DNA of 64,000 bases, taken from positions 1,798,001-1,862,000 of the forward strand of contig NZ_CP029693.1 of NCBI RefSeq assembly GCF_003228315.1, given 5' to 3'. Positions within the stretch are counted from its first letter, which is position 1; every line of letters begins with the position of its first letter. The notes under the pieces are model-generated. The model made no database searches, had not been told where the DNA came from, and saw only the letters and a list, made by a program, of their open reading frames with translations. Positions 54,920-64,000 of this stretch are shown one piece after another. Both the position numbers and the translations under genes were made by a program. This DNA is from Pseudomonas putida. Lineage in GTDB: Bacteria; Pseudomonadota; Gammaproteobacteria; Pseudomonadales; Pseudomonadaceae.

Positions 54920-56473
54920 TTATCTCCGGAGCGCCGACTCTTTGAACACGTTGAGCGAGTCGCCGGTGGTGTATTGCGGACAGGTTTTTTCGATCTGCTG
55001 GATCACGGTTTCTTCAGCCTTGAGGTCGATCGAGCGGCTCAGCCAGTAGTAGGCCAGGCCTGACACGATCAGCCCCACCAGCCAGGCGATGTCGATGCTG
55101 CCCAGGGCCTTGGCCAGTGGGCCGACGTACACCTCGCGCTGCTCGACGCCATCGAAGATGTAGAAGAACGGGATCATCGAGACGAAGCCGATGGCGTACG
55201 CGAGGATGCCGCGCAGGCCCCAGCTGCCGTAGATGTTGCCGTGGGGCATGAAGAAGTGCGGGATGGCGTAGCGGCCCTTGCGCACGAAGAAGTAGTCGGT
55301 GAGGTTGACCGAGGTCCAGGGCACCAGGAAGTACAGCATCACCACCAGGTAGATCCCCAGCACTGACAGACCTTTGCCGGAACTCTGGATGCTCATGGCC
55401 ACGCCCAGCTGCAGCAGGATCACGAACAGGATCGCCAGGATCCGCGCCTTGCGGGTCGGTTCGATGTGCTTGATGGAATCGACGCAGGTAAGGGTCGTCA
55501 ACTTGGCGCTGTAGATGTTCATCGCGATCACCGGCAGGAACGCCAGGATGGTGATGACCACCACCGCCGTGCCCATCAGCGGCGACACGGTGTTGCCGAC
55601 CTGCCCGAGGGCTACCAGCACATCGGTGGAATGCAGGTGATCGGCCAGCCAGCCGCCCACCGAAATCATCCACGCACCGGACAACGACGCCCCGAGGAAC
55701 ACCACCGCAATCAGCTTGCCGCTGGAGGTGTTCTTGGGCAGGTAGCGGGAGTAATCGGACACATAGGGTGCGTAGGCGATGTTGTAGCTGGCGGCGGCGG
55801 CGAACTGAGCGATGAAACCGGTCCAGTTGAAGCCCAGCGGCGCCGGGGCCACTTCGCCTGCGGCCAGCGGTGGGAGCACCGCATCCGGCACCCAGCCCAT
55901 CAACACGGCCAGGGTCACCAGGCCGTACAGCGGCAGCGACAGGTACAACGCCCATTTGAAGCTGCGGTGCATCCAGTCATGGCCGAGGATCGCCAGCACC
56001 GTCGCCGGCACCGTCACTGCGATGGCGATCACGGCAGGGTCGAAGCCGAACAGCGTGTGCAGGCCCTGCATCATCAGCACCAGGTTGACGATGTTGAAAC
56101 CGGCAAAGACGAACAGCGTCGCCAGCAGCACCAGGATCACCCCGCGATAGCCGAACTGCGCGCGGGACTGGATCATCTGCGGCAGGCCCAGGTGCGGTCC
56201 TTGGGAACCATGGAATGCCATGAACAACGTGCCGAACATGATGCCCAGCGTACCGGCCAGGGTGGTCCAGAGCGCGGTCAGGCCGACGCTCGGGCCGACG
56301 AAGCCGATGGTCATGGTGAAGAAGGTGAAGTTGCCGAGGAACCAGAACGGGCCCTGGCTGGACAGTTTGTCGGTGCGCTCGCTCTCGGGGATGAAGTCGA
56401 TGGAATGACTCTCGACCACGGATTTGTCGTCGAGGATGGATACGTTCGCAGCAGGCTTGGCGTCAATGTTCAT
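54920..56473 (-). CDS. NCS1-family transporter (cytosine/purine permease type)
   Basis: A 517-residue membrane protein with about twelve hydrophobic helices. The NCS1 pattern is seen in FFTMTIGFVGPSVGLTALW, SYNIAYAPYVSDYSRYLPK and PWTSVNLTDYFFVRKG. NCS1 members take up nucleobases, hydantoins, allantoin and similar nitrogen compounds by ion symport. Here it likely imports the substrate of the neighbouring ureohydrolase pathway. It is in the operon between the aldehyde dehydrogenase (REPIN between) and the GMC oxidoreductase. Confidence 0.9.
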   Translation of the reverse strand: MNIDAKPAANVSILDDKSVVESHSIDFIPESERTDKLSSQGPFWFLGNFTFFTMTIGFVGPSVGLTALWTTLAGTLGIMFGTLFMAFHGSQGPHLGLPQMIQSRAQFGYRGVILVLLATLFVFAGFNIVNLVLMMQGLHTLFGFDPAVIAIAVTVPATVLAILGHDWMHRSFKWALYLSLPLYGLVTLAVLMGWVPDAVLPPLAAGEVAPAPLGFNWTGFIAQFAAAASYNIAYAPYVSDYSRYLPKNTSSGKLIAVVFLGASLSGAWMISVGGWLADHLHSTDVLVALGQVGNTVSPLMGTAVVVITILAFLPVIAMNIYSAKLTTLTCVDSIKHIEPTRKARILAILFVILLQLGVAMSIQSSGKGLSVLGIYLVVMLYFLVPWTSVNLTDYFFVRKGRYAIPHFFMPHGNIYGSWGLRGILAYAIGFVSMIPFFYIFDGVEQREVYVGPLAKALGSIDIAWLVGLIVSGLAYYWLSRSIDLKAEETVIQQIEKTCPQYTTGDSLNVFKESALRR

Positions 56474-56544
56474 GATGGACTCTTGTTATTGGAAGATCAT
56501 GACGAGATAACCGCATTGTTTTGGCGCGTCCGTGCCGATACCCC

Positions 56545-56644
56545 TGTAGGAGCGAGCCTGCTCGCGATGGTCGCCAACGATGACGCTGGCAGCCTGACAC
56601 CCCGCGGTGTACTTGGGTCCATCGCGAGCAGGCTCGCTCCTACA
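56545..56644. repeat. REPIN, 100-bp class, inside the ureohydrolase operon
   Basis: Inverted REP arms with a spacer containing CAACGATGACGCTGG. It separates the aldehyde dehydrogenase from the transporter gene and could affect transcript stability there. Confidence 0.9.
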
Positions 56645-56657
56645 GGGGACGGGTGTG

Positions 56658-58169
56658 TCAGCCGGGCAAGGTGATCCACACCGCCTTGGTCTCGAGCAGG
56701 TAATCGAGCTGTTCCGCGCCCAGGTCCTTGCCGAAACCCGATTGTTTGTAGCCACCGAACGGCATCGACGGGTCGAGGGTGCCGTGGGCGTTGACGTAGA
56801 CCGAGCCTGCCTTGAGCCGTGGAATCAGGCTATGCACCTTGCCCAGGTCGTTGGAGTACAGGGCCGCCGCCAGGCCGTAGGGCGAGTCATTGGCCAGGGC
56901 CAGCGCCTCTTCCTCATCGTCGAAGGGCGCGGTCACCAGCACCGGGCCGAAGATCTCTTCCTGGACGATGCGCATGTCATTGCGGCAATGGGCAAAAATC
57001 GTCGGTTCGACGAAGAAGCCCGGGCCATCCACCGGCTGGCCGCCGTAGACCAGTTCGGCGCCTTCGGCCTTGCCGGTTTCGATGTACTCGGTCACCCGTT
57101 GTTTCTGCAACGCCGACACCAGCGGGCCGATGAAGCAGTCCGGGTCCATGCCGGGCGCCATCTTCAACGTGCGGGTGTAGGCAATCAGTTCGCGCAGGAA
57201 TTCGTCGTAGACGCTGCGATGTACATAGGCCCGCGTCCCGGCGTCGCACACCTGCCCCGAGTTGAAGAACACACCGTTGGCGACTGCTTGCGCAGCGGCG
57301 GGGATGTCCGCATCGGCCATCACGATTACCGGTGATTTTCCTCCCAGTTCCAGGGTTAGTCGCTTCATTTCGTCCAGTGCGGCGCGGCCCACGGTGCGGC
57401 CGACCGGGGTCGAACCGGTGAAGGTCAACTTGTCGATGCCGGGATGGGTGGCCATGGCCGCACCGACCACGCTGCCGCGCCCGGTGACGATGTTGATCAC
57501 GCCGTCCGGGATGCCCGCCTCCTGTACCAGTTCGGCAAAGCGCAGGGCCGACAGCGAAGTCAATTCGGCGGGCTTGACCACCACGGTGCAACCGGTGGCC
57601 AGCGCCGCACCGAGCTTCCAGGCCATGGTTTGCAACGGGAAGTTCCAAGGCACGATGGCGCCGACCACGCCCACCGCTTCCTTGCGGGTGTAGGCCAGGT
57701 AATTGCCCGGCAGCGATGGCTCGACGGTGCGACCGTGGAGCTTGGTCGCCCAACCGGCGAAATAGCGCAGGGTGTCAATGGTGCCCTGGATGTCGACACC
57801 CTTGGCGAAGGTCACCGACTTGCCCATGTCGATGGATTCGATTTGCGCCAGTTCCTCAGCGTTGGCTTCGATCAGGTCGGCCAAGCGCTGGATCAGGCGT
57901 TCGCGTTCTGCCGGCTTGGCCTGGCTCCAGGCGCCGCCGTCGAACTGTGCACGGGCGGCTTGCACGGCACGGTCCAGATCCTCGGTGGTGCCCATGGGGA
58001 TGCGGGTGATCAGGCCTTCGGTCGAGGGCTCGATGACGTCCGAAGTCTGGCCGTCGCTGGCCTCGACCCAGGCGCCACCGATGAACATTTTCTGCACCTT
58101 GCCAAGGAAGGTCTGGGTGGCTTCGGCGACACCGAATTTCTGCAAATACTGCTTAACGATCGCGTCCAT
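56658..58169 (-). CDS. NAD(P)-dependent aldehyde dehydrogenase
   Basis: A 503-residue ALDH-superfamily enzyme. It has VVGAIVPWNFPLQTMAWKLG, the general base Glu in LELGGKSPVIV, the catalytic Cys in NSGQVCDAGTRAYV, and PFGGYKQSGFGKDLG. It is typical of aminoaldehyde/betaine aldehyde-type dehydrogenases, though the exact substrate is not predictable. It starts 28 bases after the ureohydrolase stop, so both are in one operon. Confidence 0.92.
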   Translation of the reverse strand: MDAIVKQYLQKFGVAEATQTFLGKVQKMFIGGAWVEASDGQTSDVIEPSTEGLITRIPMGTTEDLDRAVQAARAQFDGGAWSQAKPAERERLIQRLADLIEANAEELAQIESIDMGKSVTFAKGVDIQGTIDTLRYFAGWATKLHGRTVEPSLPGNYLAYTRKEAVGVVGAIVPWNFPLQTMAWKLGAALATGCTVVVKPAELTSLSALRFAELVQEAGIPDGVINIVTGRGSVVGAAMATHPGIDKLTFTGSTPVGRTVGRAALDEMKRLTLELGGKSPVIVMADADIPAAAQAVANGVFFNSGQVCDAGTRAYVHRSVYDEFLRELIAYTRTLKMAPGMDPDCFIGPLVSALQKQRVTEYIETGKAEGAELVYGGQPVDGPGFFVEPTIFAHCRNDMRIVQEEIFGPVLVTAPFDDEEEALALANDSPYGLAAALYSNDLGKVHSLIPRLKAGSVYVNAHGTLDPSMPFGGYKQSGFGKDLGAEQLDYLLETKAVWITLPG

Positions 58170-58197
58170 TTTCAGGCTCCTCTGTATGGCGGTCGGG

Positions 58198-59202
58198 TCA
58201 CGCCGTGGCCGTGGTGGTTTCGCTCTTCACAGCCCGCGCCTGGGCCCGTTCGTGGAAGATGAAGCCGATGCTGTTGAGCAGCAGTTGCGCGGCGAGGATC
58301 GAAGTCATGCCGGTCGGGTCGTACACCGGTGCAACCTCCACCAGGTCCATGCCGACGATGTTGCCCTGGCTGCGCTTGGCCAGTGCCTGGATGATTTCCA
58401 GCACTTCGTAGTAGAGGAAGCCGCCGTGGCTGGGGGTGCCGGTGCCGGGGGCGATGGACGGGTCGAAGCCGTCGATGTCAATGGTGATGTAGTAGTTGAT
58501 GTTTTGCGGGATCAGTGCCAGCACGCCGTCGACACCCAGGCGACGCACATCGCGCACCGAGAGGATTTTCGAGCCGGCGGCGTGGGCGGCTTCGTAGTCA
58601 TCGCGGTTGGAAGAGGACACGTTGCGGATGCCCATCTGGGTCATGCCGACGATGTGGTTCATTTCCGAGGCGCGGCGCAGCGGGTTGCCGTGGCCGTAGC
58701 GCACGCCATGGCGCTCGTCGACGAAATCCAGGTGGGCATCGAAGTGGATGATGTGGATCGGCCCGCGACCTTCGAAGGCCTTGATCACCGGGGCATGCAC
58801 CGAGTGATCGCCGCCGAGCACCACCGGCATGACGCCGGCATCGAGGATCTTGCGCACGGCGTATTCGGTGTTTTCGTTGCTGGTTTGCATGTCGGTGTGG
58901 ACGATGTCGGCATCCCCCACGTCGACCATCCGTACGTCGGCGGCGGTCAGGTACATGACGTCGTCTTCGTGGTCGTAGGCACCGGCATGGCCGAAGGAAA
59001 ACAGCGTCGATGCCTCGCGAATGCCCCGTGGCCCGAAGCGTGCGCCGGAGCGCCATTGAGTGCCCATGTCGTTGGGCACGCCGAGCACTGCAACGTCCGC
59101 GTCCAGGGCATCCCAGTCGGTGCACACAGGGGATTTGCCGAAGGTGCAATGACCCACGAATGGCAGGTTCAGGCGACCGGATTCATAACCGTTGTTCGAC
59201 AT
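58198..59202 (-). CDS. ureohydrolase (agmatinase/guanidino-compound hydrolase family)
   Basis: A 334-residue member of the arginase/agmatinase family, which removes urea from guanidino compounds using a binuclear metal centre. Metal-ligand motifs are VVLGGDHSVHAP, IIHFDAHLDFVDE and YITIDIDGFDPSIAPG. The N-terminal region (FGKSPVCTDWDALDADVAVL) differs from the FGG-type agmatinases and P. aeruginosa GbuA as I remember it, so the substrate is open. ATG 59202 (MSNNGYESGR) is used; the longer frame is unlikely. It is divergent from the LysR gene at 59354. Confidence 0.88.
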   Translation of the reverse strand: MSNNGYESGRLNLPFVGHCTFGKSPVCTDWDALDADVAVLGVPNDMGTQWRSGARFGPRGIREASTLFSFGHAGAYDHEDDVMYLTAADVRMVDVGDADIVHTDMQTSNENTEYAVRKILDAGVMPVVLGGDHSVHAPVIKAFEGRGPIHIIHFDAHLDFVDERHGVRYGHGNPLRRASEMNHIVGMTQMGIRNVSSSNRDDYEAAHAAGSKILSVRDVRRLGVDGVLALIPQNINYYITIDIDGFDPSIAPGTGTPSHGGFLYYEVLEIIQALAKRSQGNIVGMDLVEVAPVYDPTGMTSILAAQLLLNSIGFIFHERAQARAVKSETTTATA

Positions 59203-59314
59203 TTCAAGCCTCTCCACTTCTTGTTATCGGCTGGGCGGACTGCAAGGCGACCGCCGTTGGAGAGACTATGGGCGCAGCTTTTCGTGGAAAAAATGCTAAA
59301 CATCAGATACTCAT

Positions 59315-59329
59315 ATCGGCATTACCGAT
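59315..59329. promoter_or_regulatory. LysR-type operator candidate
   Basis: ATCGG-CATTA-CCGAT is a perfect inverted repeat of the T-N11-A form typical of LysR binding sites. It lies in the 151-bp divergent gap, 25 bases before the LysR start. Confidence 0.6.
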
Positions 59330-59353
59330 GCATCCACAGGTGGGAGGTTCCAG

Positions 59354-60277
59354 GTGATTCAACTGCACGATGTCGACCTGAAGTTGCTTCGGGTGTTTGC
59401 CACGATTGTCCGCTGCGGCGGGTTTTCCGCCGCGCAGGCGGCGCTCAATGCCGGCCAGTCAACCATCAGTGAACAGATGACTCATCTGGAGACGCGCCTG
59501 GGGGTCAAGCTCTGCCAGCGCGGACGCAGCGGCTTTCGCCTGACCGAGCAAGGGGTGGCGATTCATGAAGCCACCCAGCGCCTGCTCTCGGCGGTGGAGA
59601 CGTTCTGCATGGACGCCGACGTGCTCAAGCAGCACATCAGCGGCAAGCTCAATCTTGGGATTATCGACAGCACCATCACCGACCCCGACTCGCCGATCCC
59701 GCGTACCACCCAGCGCTTTGTCTCGCGGGGCCACGATGTGCACCTGAGCGTGTACGTCGGCGAACCCGCGGAACTGGAGGAGCGGGTGCTCGACGGGCGC
59801 CTGCACCTGGCCATCGGACACTTCCCGATCCACGTGCCGGGCCTTCAGCAGACGCCGCTGTATCAGGAAGCACTGGGGCTGTATTGCGGGCGCCGGCATC
59901 CGCTGTTCGGCAGCCAGGCCGAGGGCGATGAATTGCTCGAAGAGATCAGCACCAGCCGCATCGTCGTGCGCGGCTACATGCAGCAATACGACCTGGAACA
60001 CCTGGGCGTCAGCAAGGCGGCGGCCACCGTGGACAACATCGAGGCGCTGGCGATTCTGATCATCTCTGGTGCCTACCTGGGCTTTCTGCCGGCGCACTTC
60101 GCCGCCCAGTGGATCAAGACCGGCGAAATGCACCAGCTGGCCCCGCACAGCCTGCAACTGATGTCGCCGTTCGATGTGATCACGCGCCGGGGCACGGCAC
60201 CGCCACCGATTCTTCAGGCGTTTCTCGAAGACCTCGCGGCCTGCTCCCATAAACCGCCAGCGGCGCAAAAGCCCTGA
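59354..60277 (+). CDS. LysR-family regulator of the ureohydrolase operon
   Basis: A 307-residue LysR-type regulator starting at GTG 59354, nine bases after GGGAGG (59342-59347 region). The helix-turn-helix is about 20-50 (FSAAQAALNAGQSTISEQMT). The divergent arrangement and the operator-like site at 59315-59329 suggest it activates the ureohydrolase-ALDH-transporter-GMC operon in response to the substrate. P. aeruginosa has a similar layout for gbuR/gbuA, which is an analogy only. Confidence 0.88.
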   Translation: MIQLHDVDLKLLRVFATIVRCGGFSAAQAALNAGQSTISEQMTHLETRLGVKLCQRGRSGFRLTEQGVAIHEATQRLLSAVETFCMDADVLKQHISGKLNLGIIDSTITDPDSPIPRTTQRFVSRGHDVHLSVYVGEPAELEERVLDGRLHLAIGHFPIHVPGLQQTPLYQEALGLYCGRRHPLFGSQAEGDELLEEISTSRIVVRGYMQQYDLEHLGVSKAAATVDNIEALAILIISGAYLGFLPAHFAAQWIKTGEMHQLAPHSLQLMSPFDVITRRGTAPPPILQAFLEDLAACSHKPPAAQKP

Positions 60278-60336
60278 CGACGGCATCCCGCGAATTCGAC
60301 ATACTCAATTCCGCTTCACAACCTTTCAGGCCACCT

Positions 60337-61845
<1,509 letters not shown>

Positions 61846-61871
61846 TCCCGGCTACTCCCACACAAATCCCC

Positions 61872-61959
61872 TGTAGGAGCGAGCCTGCTCGCGATGCGGT
61901 GTGTCAGCCAACATGATTTTGACTGACACTCCCTCATCGCGAGCAGGCTCGCTCCTACA
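61872..61959. repeat. REPIN, 88-bp class
   Basis: Inverted REP arms with a spacer containing GTCAGCCAACATGATTTTGAC, short-class type. It lies after the gcsR stop. Confidence 0.88.
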
Positions 61960-61984
61960 GGGGGTAATGGGTGGCTTCAGGGGC

Positions 61985-62002
61985 TGTATGCAAATCGATA
62001 CA
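61985..62002. promoter_or_regulatory. 18-bp inverted repeat, candidate GcsR site 1
   Basis: TGTAT-GCAAATCG-ATACA is an 18-bp inverted repeat with the same layout as TyrR boxes (TGTAAA-N6-TTTACA). It is about 155 bases upstream of the sigma-54 promoter, a normal enhancer distance. Confidence 0.55.
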
Positions 62003-62073
62003 GCGTATCGAATTCAAGACTAATCATTCAAAACACGTCTGGCCCGGGCCTTGACCCCTCCTCCCCGCCTGCC

Positions 62074-62091
62074 TGTATTGATTTCAATACG
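62074..62091. promoter_or_regulatory. 18-bp inverted repeat, candidate GcsR site 2
   Basis: TGTAT-TGATTTCA-ATACG; the inner GTATTGA-TT-TCAATAC is perfectly symmetric. It has the same 5-8-5 layout as the site at 61985 and lies about 65 bases upstream of the promoter. Confidence 0.55.
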
Positions 62092-62155
62092 ACAGCTGCG
62101 CACTCATCTATCTAAAATAAACTTAAGCCATTGTTTTTAAACAATTAAATCCAAC

Positions 62156-62171
62156 TGGCATCGCCCTTGCT
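62156..62171 (+). promoter_or_regulatory. sigma-54 promoter of gcvH
   Basis: TGGCAT-CGCCC-TTGCT matches the -24/-12 consensus (TGGCAC-N5-TTGCW). The GG and GC dinucleotides have the right spacing. It is 62 bases before the gcvH start. Confidence 0.8.
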
Positions 62172-62232
62172 ATCACTCCTGCAACCAAGCTCGTCACCCC
62201 CGAGCCTGCCCAAAGAACAATAAGGAGTGGAT

Positions 62233-62616
62233 ATGAGCGAATTGCGTTTTACCGTCGATCACGAATGGTTGCGTCTGGAGAGCGATGGTCTGGTTACCGT
62301 CGGCATCACCGCCTTTGCCCAACAGGCGTTGGGGGATGTGGTGTTCGTGCAGCTCGCAGACCTGGGCACCTTCGATGCCGGCGTTGAGGTGTCGGTGGTG
62401 GAGTCGGTCAAGGCCGCCAGCAGTATCTACATGCCGCTGGATGGGGAAGTGATCGAAGTGAACACGGAGCTGGATGGCAACCCGGAGCTGGTCAACGAAG
62501 ACCCGATGGGCGAAGGCTGGTTTTTCCGCCTTCGCCCTCACGATGCAAGCGCCCTGCAGACCCTGCTCGACCAGGGCGCCTATGACCGTCTGATCCAGGA
62601 CCAGGCCGACGCCTGA
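62233..62616 (+). CDS. gcvH: glycine cleavage system H protein
   Basis: A 127-residue H protein that shuttles the aminomethyl group on lipoyl-lysine. The lipoylation site is the Lys in SVVESVKAASSIY, and FTVDHEWLRLESDG and PMGEGWFFRL are typical of the family. ATG 62233 follows AAGGAG at 62222-62227. It is the first gene of the GcsR-controlled unit (gcvH2 in P. aeruginosa terms). The partner gcvP is not directly downstream here: a REPIN and glyA follow. Confidence 0.92.
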   Translation: MSELRFTVDHEWLRLESDGLVTVGITAFAQQALGDVVFVQLADLGTFDAGVEVSVVESVKAASSIYMPLDGEVIEVNTELDGNPELVNEDPMGEGWFFRLRPHDASALQTLLDQGAYDRLIQDQADA

Positions 62617-62633
62617 GCACCCCATATCCCCCC

Positions 62634-62733
62634 TGTAGGAGCGAGCCTGCTCGCGATGGACTTCAGAACGCCGCTGGGCATCTGGAGCCCCTCGTTATCG
62701 TTTACGACCATCGCGAGCAGGCTCGCTCCTACA
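62634..62733. repeat. REPIN, 100-bp class, between gcvH and glyA
   Basis: Inverted REP arms with a spacer containing CGTTATCGTTTACG. It sits between two genes of the same likely operon. Confidence 0.9.
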
Positions 62734-62771
62734 GGGAATCGTGATCCCAAGAACAATCAGAGGAAGTCGCC

Positions 62772-64000
62772 ATGTTCAGCAAACACGACCAGATCCAGGG
62801 CTACGACGACGAACTGCTGGCGGCAATGAACGCCGAAGACGCGCGCCAGGAACACCACATAGAGTTGATCGCTTCGGAAAACTACACCAGCCGGCGCGTC
62901 ATGCAGGCCCAGGGCAGCGGCCTGACCAACAAGTACGCCGAGGGTTATCCGGGCAAGCGGTACTACGGCGGCTGCGAGCATGTCGACGTGGTCGAGCAAC
63001 TGGCGATTGACCGCGCCAAACAGCTGTTCGGCGCCGACTACGCCAACGTCCAGCCGCACTCCGGCAGCCAGGCCAACGCCGCGGTGTACCTGGCGTTGCT
63101 GCAGGCCGGCGACACCGTGCTGGGCATGAGCCTGGCCCATGGCGGCCACCTGACCCACGGTGCCAAAGTGAGTTTTTCCGGCAAGCTCTACAACGCCGTG
63201 CAATACGGCATCGACACCGCTACAGGCCTGATCGACTACGACGAAGTGGAGCGACTGGCGCTCGAACACCAGCCGAAGATGATCATCGCCGGGTTCTCCG
63301 CCTATTCGAAGACTCTGGACTTTGCGCGCTTTCGCGAGATTGCCGACAAGGTCGGCGCGTACCTGTTCGTCGACATGGCCCACGTCGCCGGGCTGGTGGC
63401 GACCGGTCTGTACCCCAACCCGATTCCGTTTGCCGATGTGGTGACCACCACCACCCACAAGACCCTGCGCGGTCCCCGTGGCGGGCTGATCCTGGCACGG
63501 GCCAATGCGGAATTGGAGAAGAAGCTCAACGCCGCTGTGTTCCCCGGTGGCCAGGGCGGTCCGCTGATGCACGTGATCGCAGCCAAGGCGGTGTGCTTCA
63601 AGGAAGCGCTGGAGCCGGCCTTCAAGACGTATCAGGCGCAGGTGATCCGCAATGCCCAAGCCATGGCGAATGTGTTTATCAAACGCGGTTACGACGTGGT
63701 CTCCGGCGGCACCGACAACCATCTGTTCCTGGTCAGCCTGATTCGTCAGGGCCTGACCGGCAAGGATGCCGACGCCGCCCTCGGCCGCGCCGGCATCACC
63801 GTGAACAAGAACGCCGTGCCCAATGATCCGCAATCACCGTTCGTGACCTCCGGCCTGCGCATCGGCACCCCGGCCATTACCAGCCGTGGTTTCAAGGAAG
63901 CGCAGAGCATCGAGCTGGCGGGCTGGATCTGCGACATCCTCGACCATCTTGGCGATGCCGATGTCGAAGCCCAGGTGGCGCGGCAGGCGGCGGCGATGTG
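62772..64000 (+). CDS. glyA: serine hydroxymethyltransferase, 3'-truncated by window end
   Basis: 409 codons are visible of about 417; the frame runs off the window end, so it is not broken in reality. It converts serine and glycine with tetrahydrofolate using [38 protein letters not shown] and the PLP-lysine motif [14 protein letters not shown] are present. ATG 62772 follows AGAGGAAG at 62759-62766. Together with gcvH upstream it fits the GcsR-regulated glyA2 copy used for glycine breakdown. Confidence 0.93.
   Translation, partial: MFSKHDQIQGYDDELLAAMNAEDARQEHHIELIASENYTSRRVMQAQGSGLTNKYAEGYPGKRYYGGCEHVDVVEQLAIDRAKQLFGADYANVQPHSGSQANAAVYLALLQAGDTVLGMSLAHGGHLTHGAKVSFSGKLYNAVQYGIDTATGLIDYDEVERLALEHQPKMIIAGFSAYSKTLDFARFREIADKVGAYLFVDMAHVAGLVATGLYPNPIPFADVVTTTTHKTLRGPRGGLILARANAELEKKLNAAVFPGGQGGPLMHVIAAKAVCFKEALEPAFKTYQAQVIRNAQAMANVFIKRGYDVVSGGTDNHLFLVSLIRQGLTGKDADAALGRAGITVNKNAVPNDPQSPFVTSGLRIGTPAITSRGFKEAQSIELAGWICDILDHLGDADVEAQVARQAAAM

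Overview
The window looks like a chromosomal segment of a fluorescens-group Pseudomonas. Reasons: GC-rich coding, a phu-type heme locus, a GcsR-controlled gcvH2/glyA2 locus, fluorescens-style REPIN repeats in most intergenic gaps (14 pairs plus single copies), and no phage, IS, tRNA or rRNA sequence that I could recognise. All calls come from reading the sequence; no database search was run.

Layout. 0-7.8 kb: housekeeping and small genes (LysR C-terminus, secreted protein, trmK, an OmpR-type winged-helix/TPR regulator, secreted chorismate mutase, a secreted protein made of 13-residue repeats, SGNH hydrolase, NTF2-like protein, LysR regulator). 7.8-19.6 kb: a compact signalling and stress island with two paralogous membrane PAS histidine kinases, one FixJ-type response regulator, two stand-alone receivers, an NDH-2-like flavoprotein, a two-helix membrane protein, a DJ-1-like protein, an MscS channel with a cyclic-nucleotide-binding domain, a Dps-like protein and a catalase. 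Its intergenic regions share an inverted repeat, ATAC-N4-GTAT, so the island may be one regulon driven by the FixJ-type regulator.

19.7-27.7 kb: heme uptake. phuR is divergent from tonB-phuSTUV and a ChaN-like lipoprotein, with a Fur-box-like site between them. 27.8-31.1 kb: cytochrome c, SDR/LysR divergent pair, NIPSNAP protein. 31.3-50.1 kb: an MltF-like transglycosylase, then a tight operon encoding a 3782-residue surface protein (N-terminal LEPR motif, DUF4347, DUF11-like, SdrD-B-like and eleven VCBS-type repeats) followed by TolC-like, periplasmic adaptor, membrane HlyD-like and M50-peptidase/HlyD fusion proteins. No ABC ATPase is encoded there. I regard this as the best candidate for a poorly described export system.

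50.4-52.6 kb: arylsulfatase and a GNAT. 53.2-60.3 kb: a probable guanidino-compound catabolic operon (ureohydrolase, aldehyde dehydrogenase, NCS1 transporter, GMC oxidoreductase) divergent from its LysR regulator. 60.3-64 kb: gcsR, a sigma-54 promoter with two 18-bp inverted repeats, gcvH, and glyA running off the window end.
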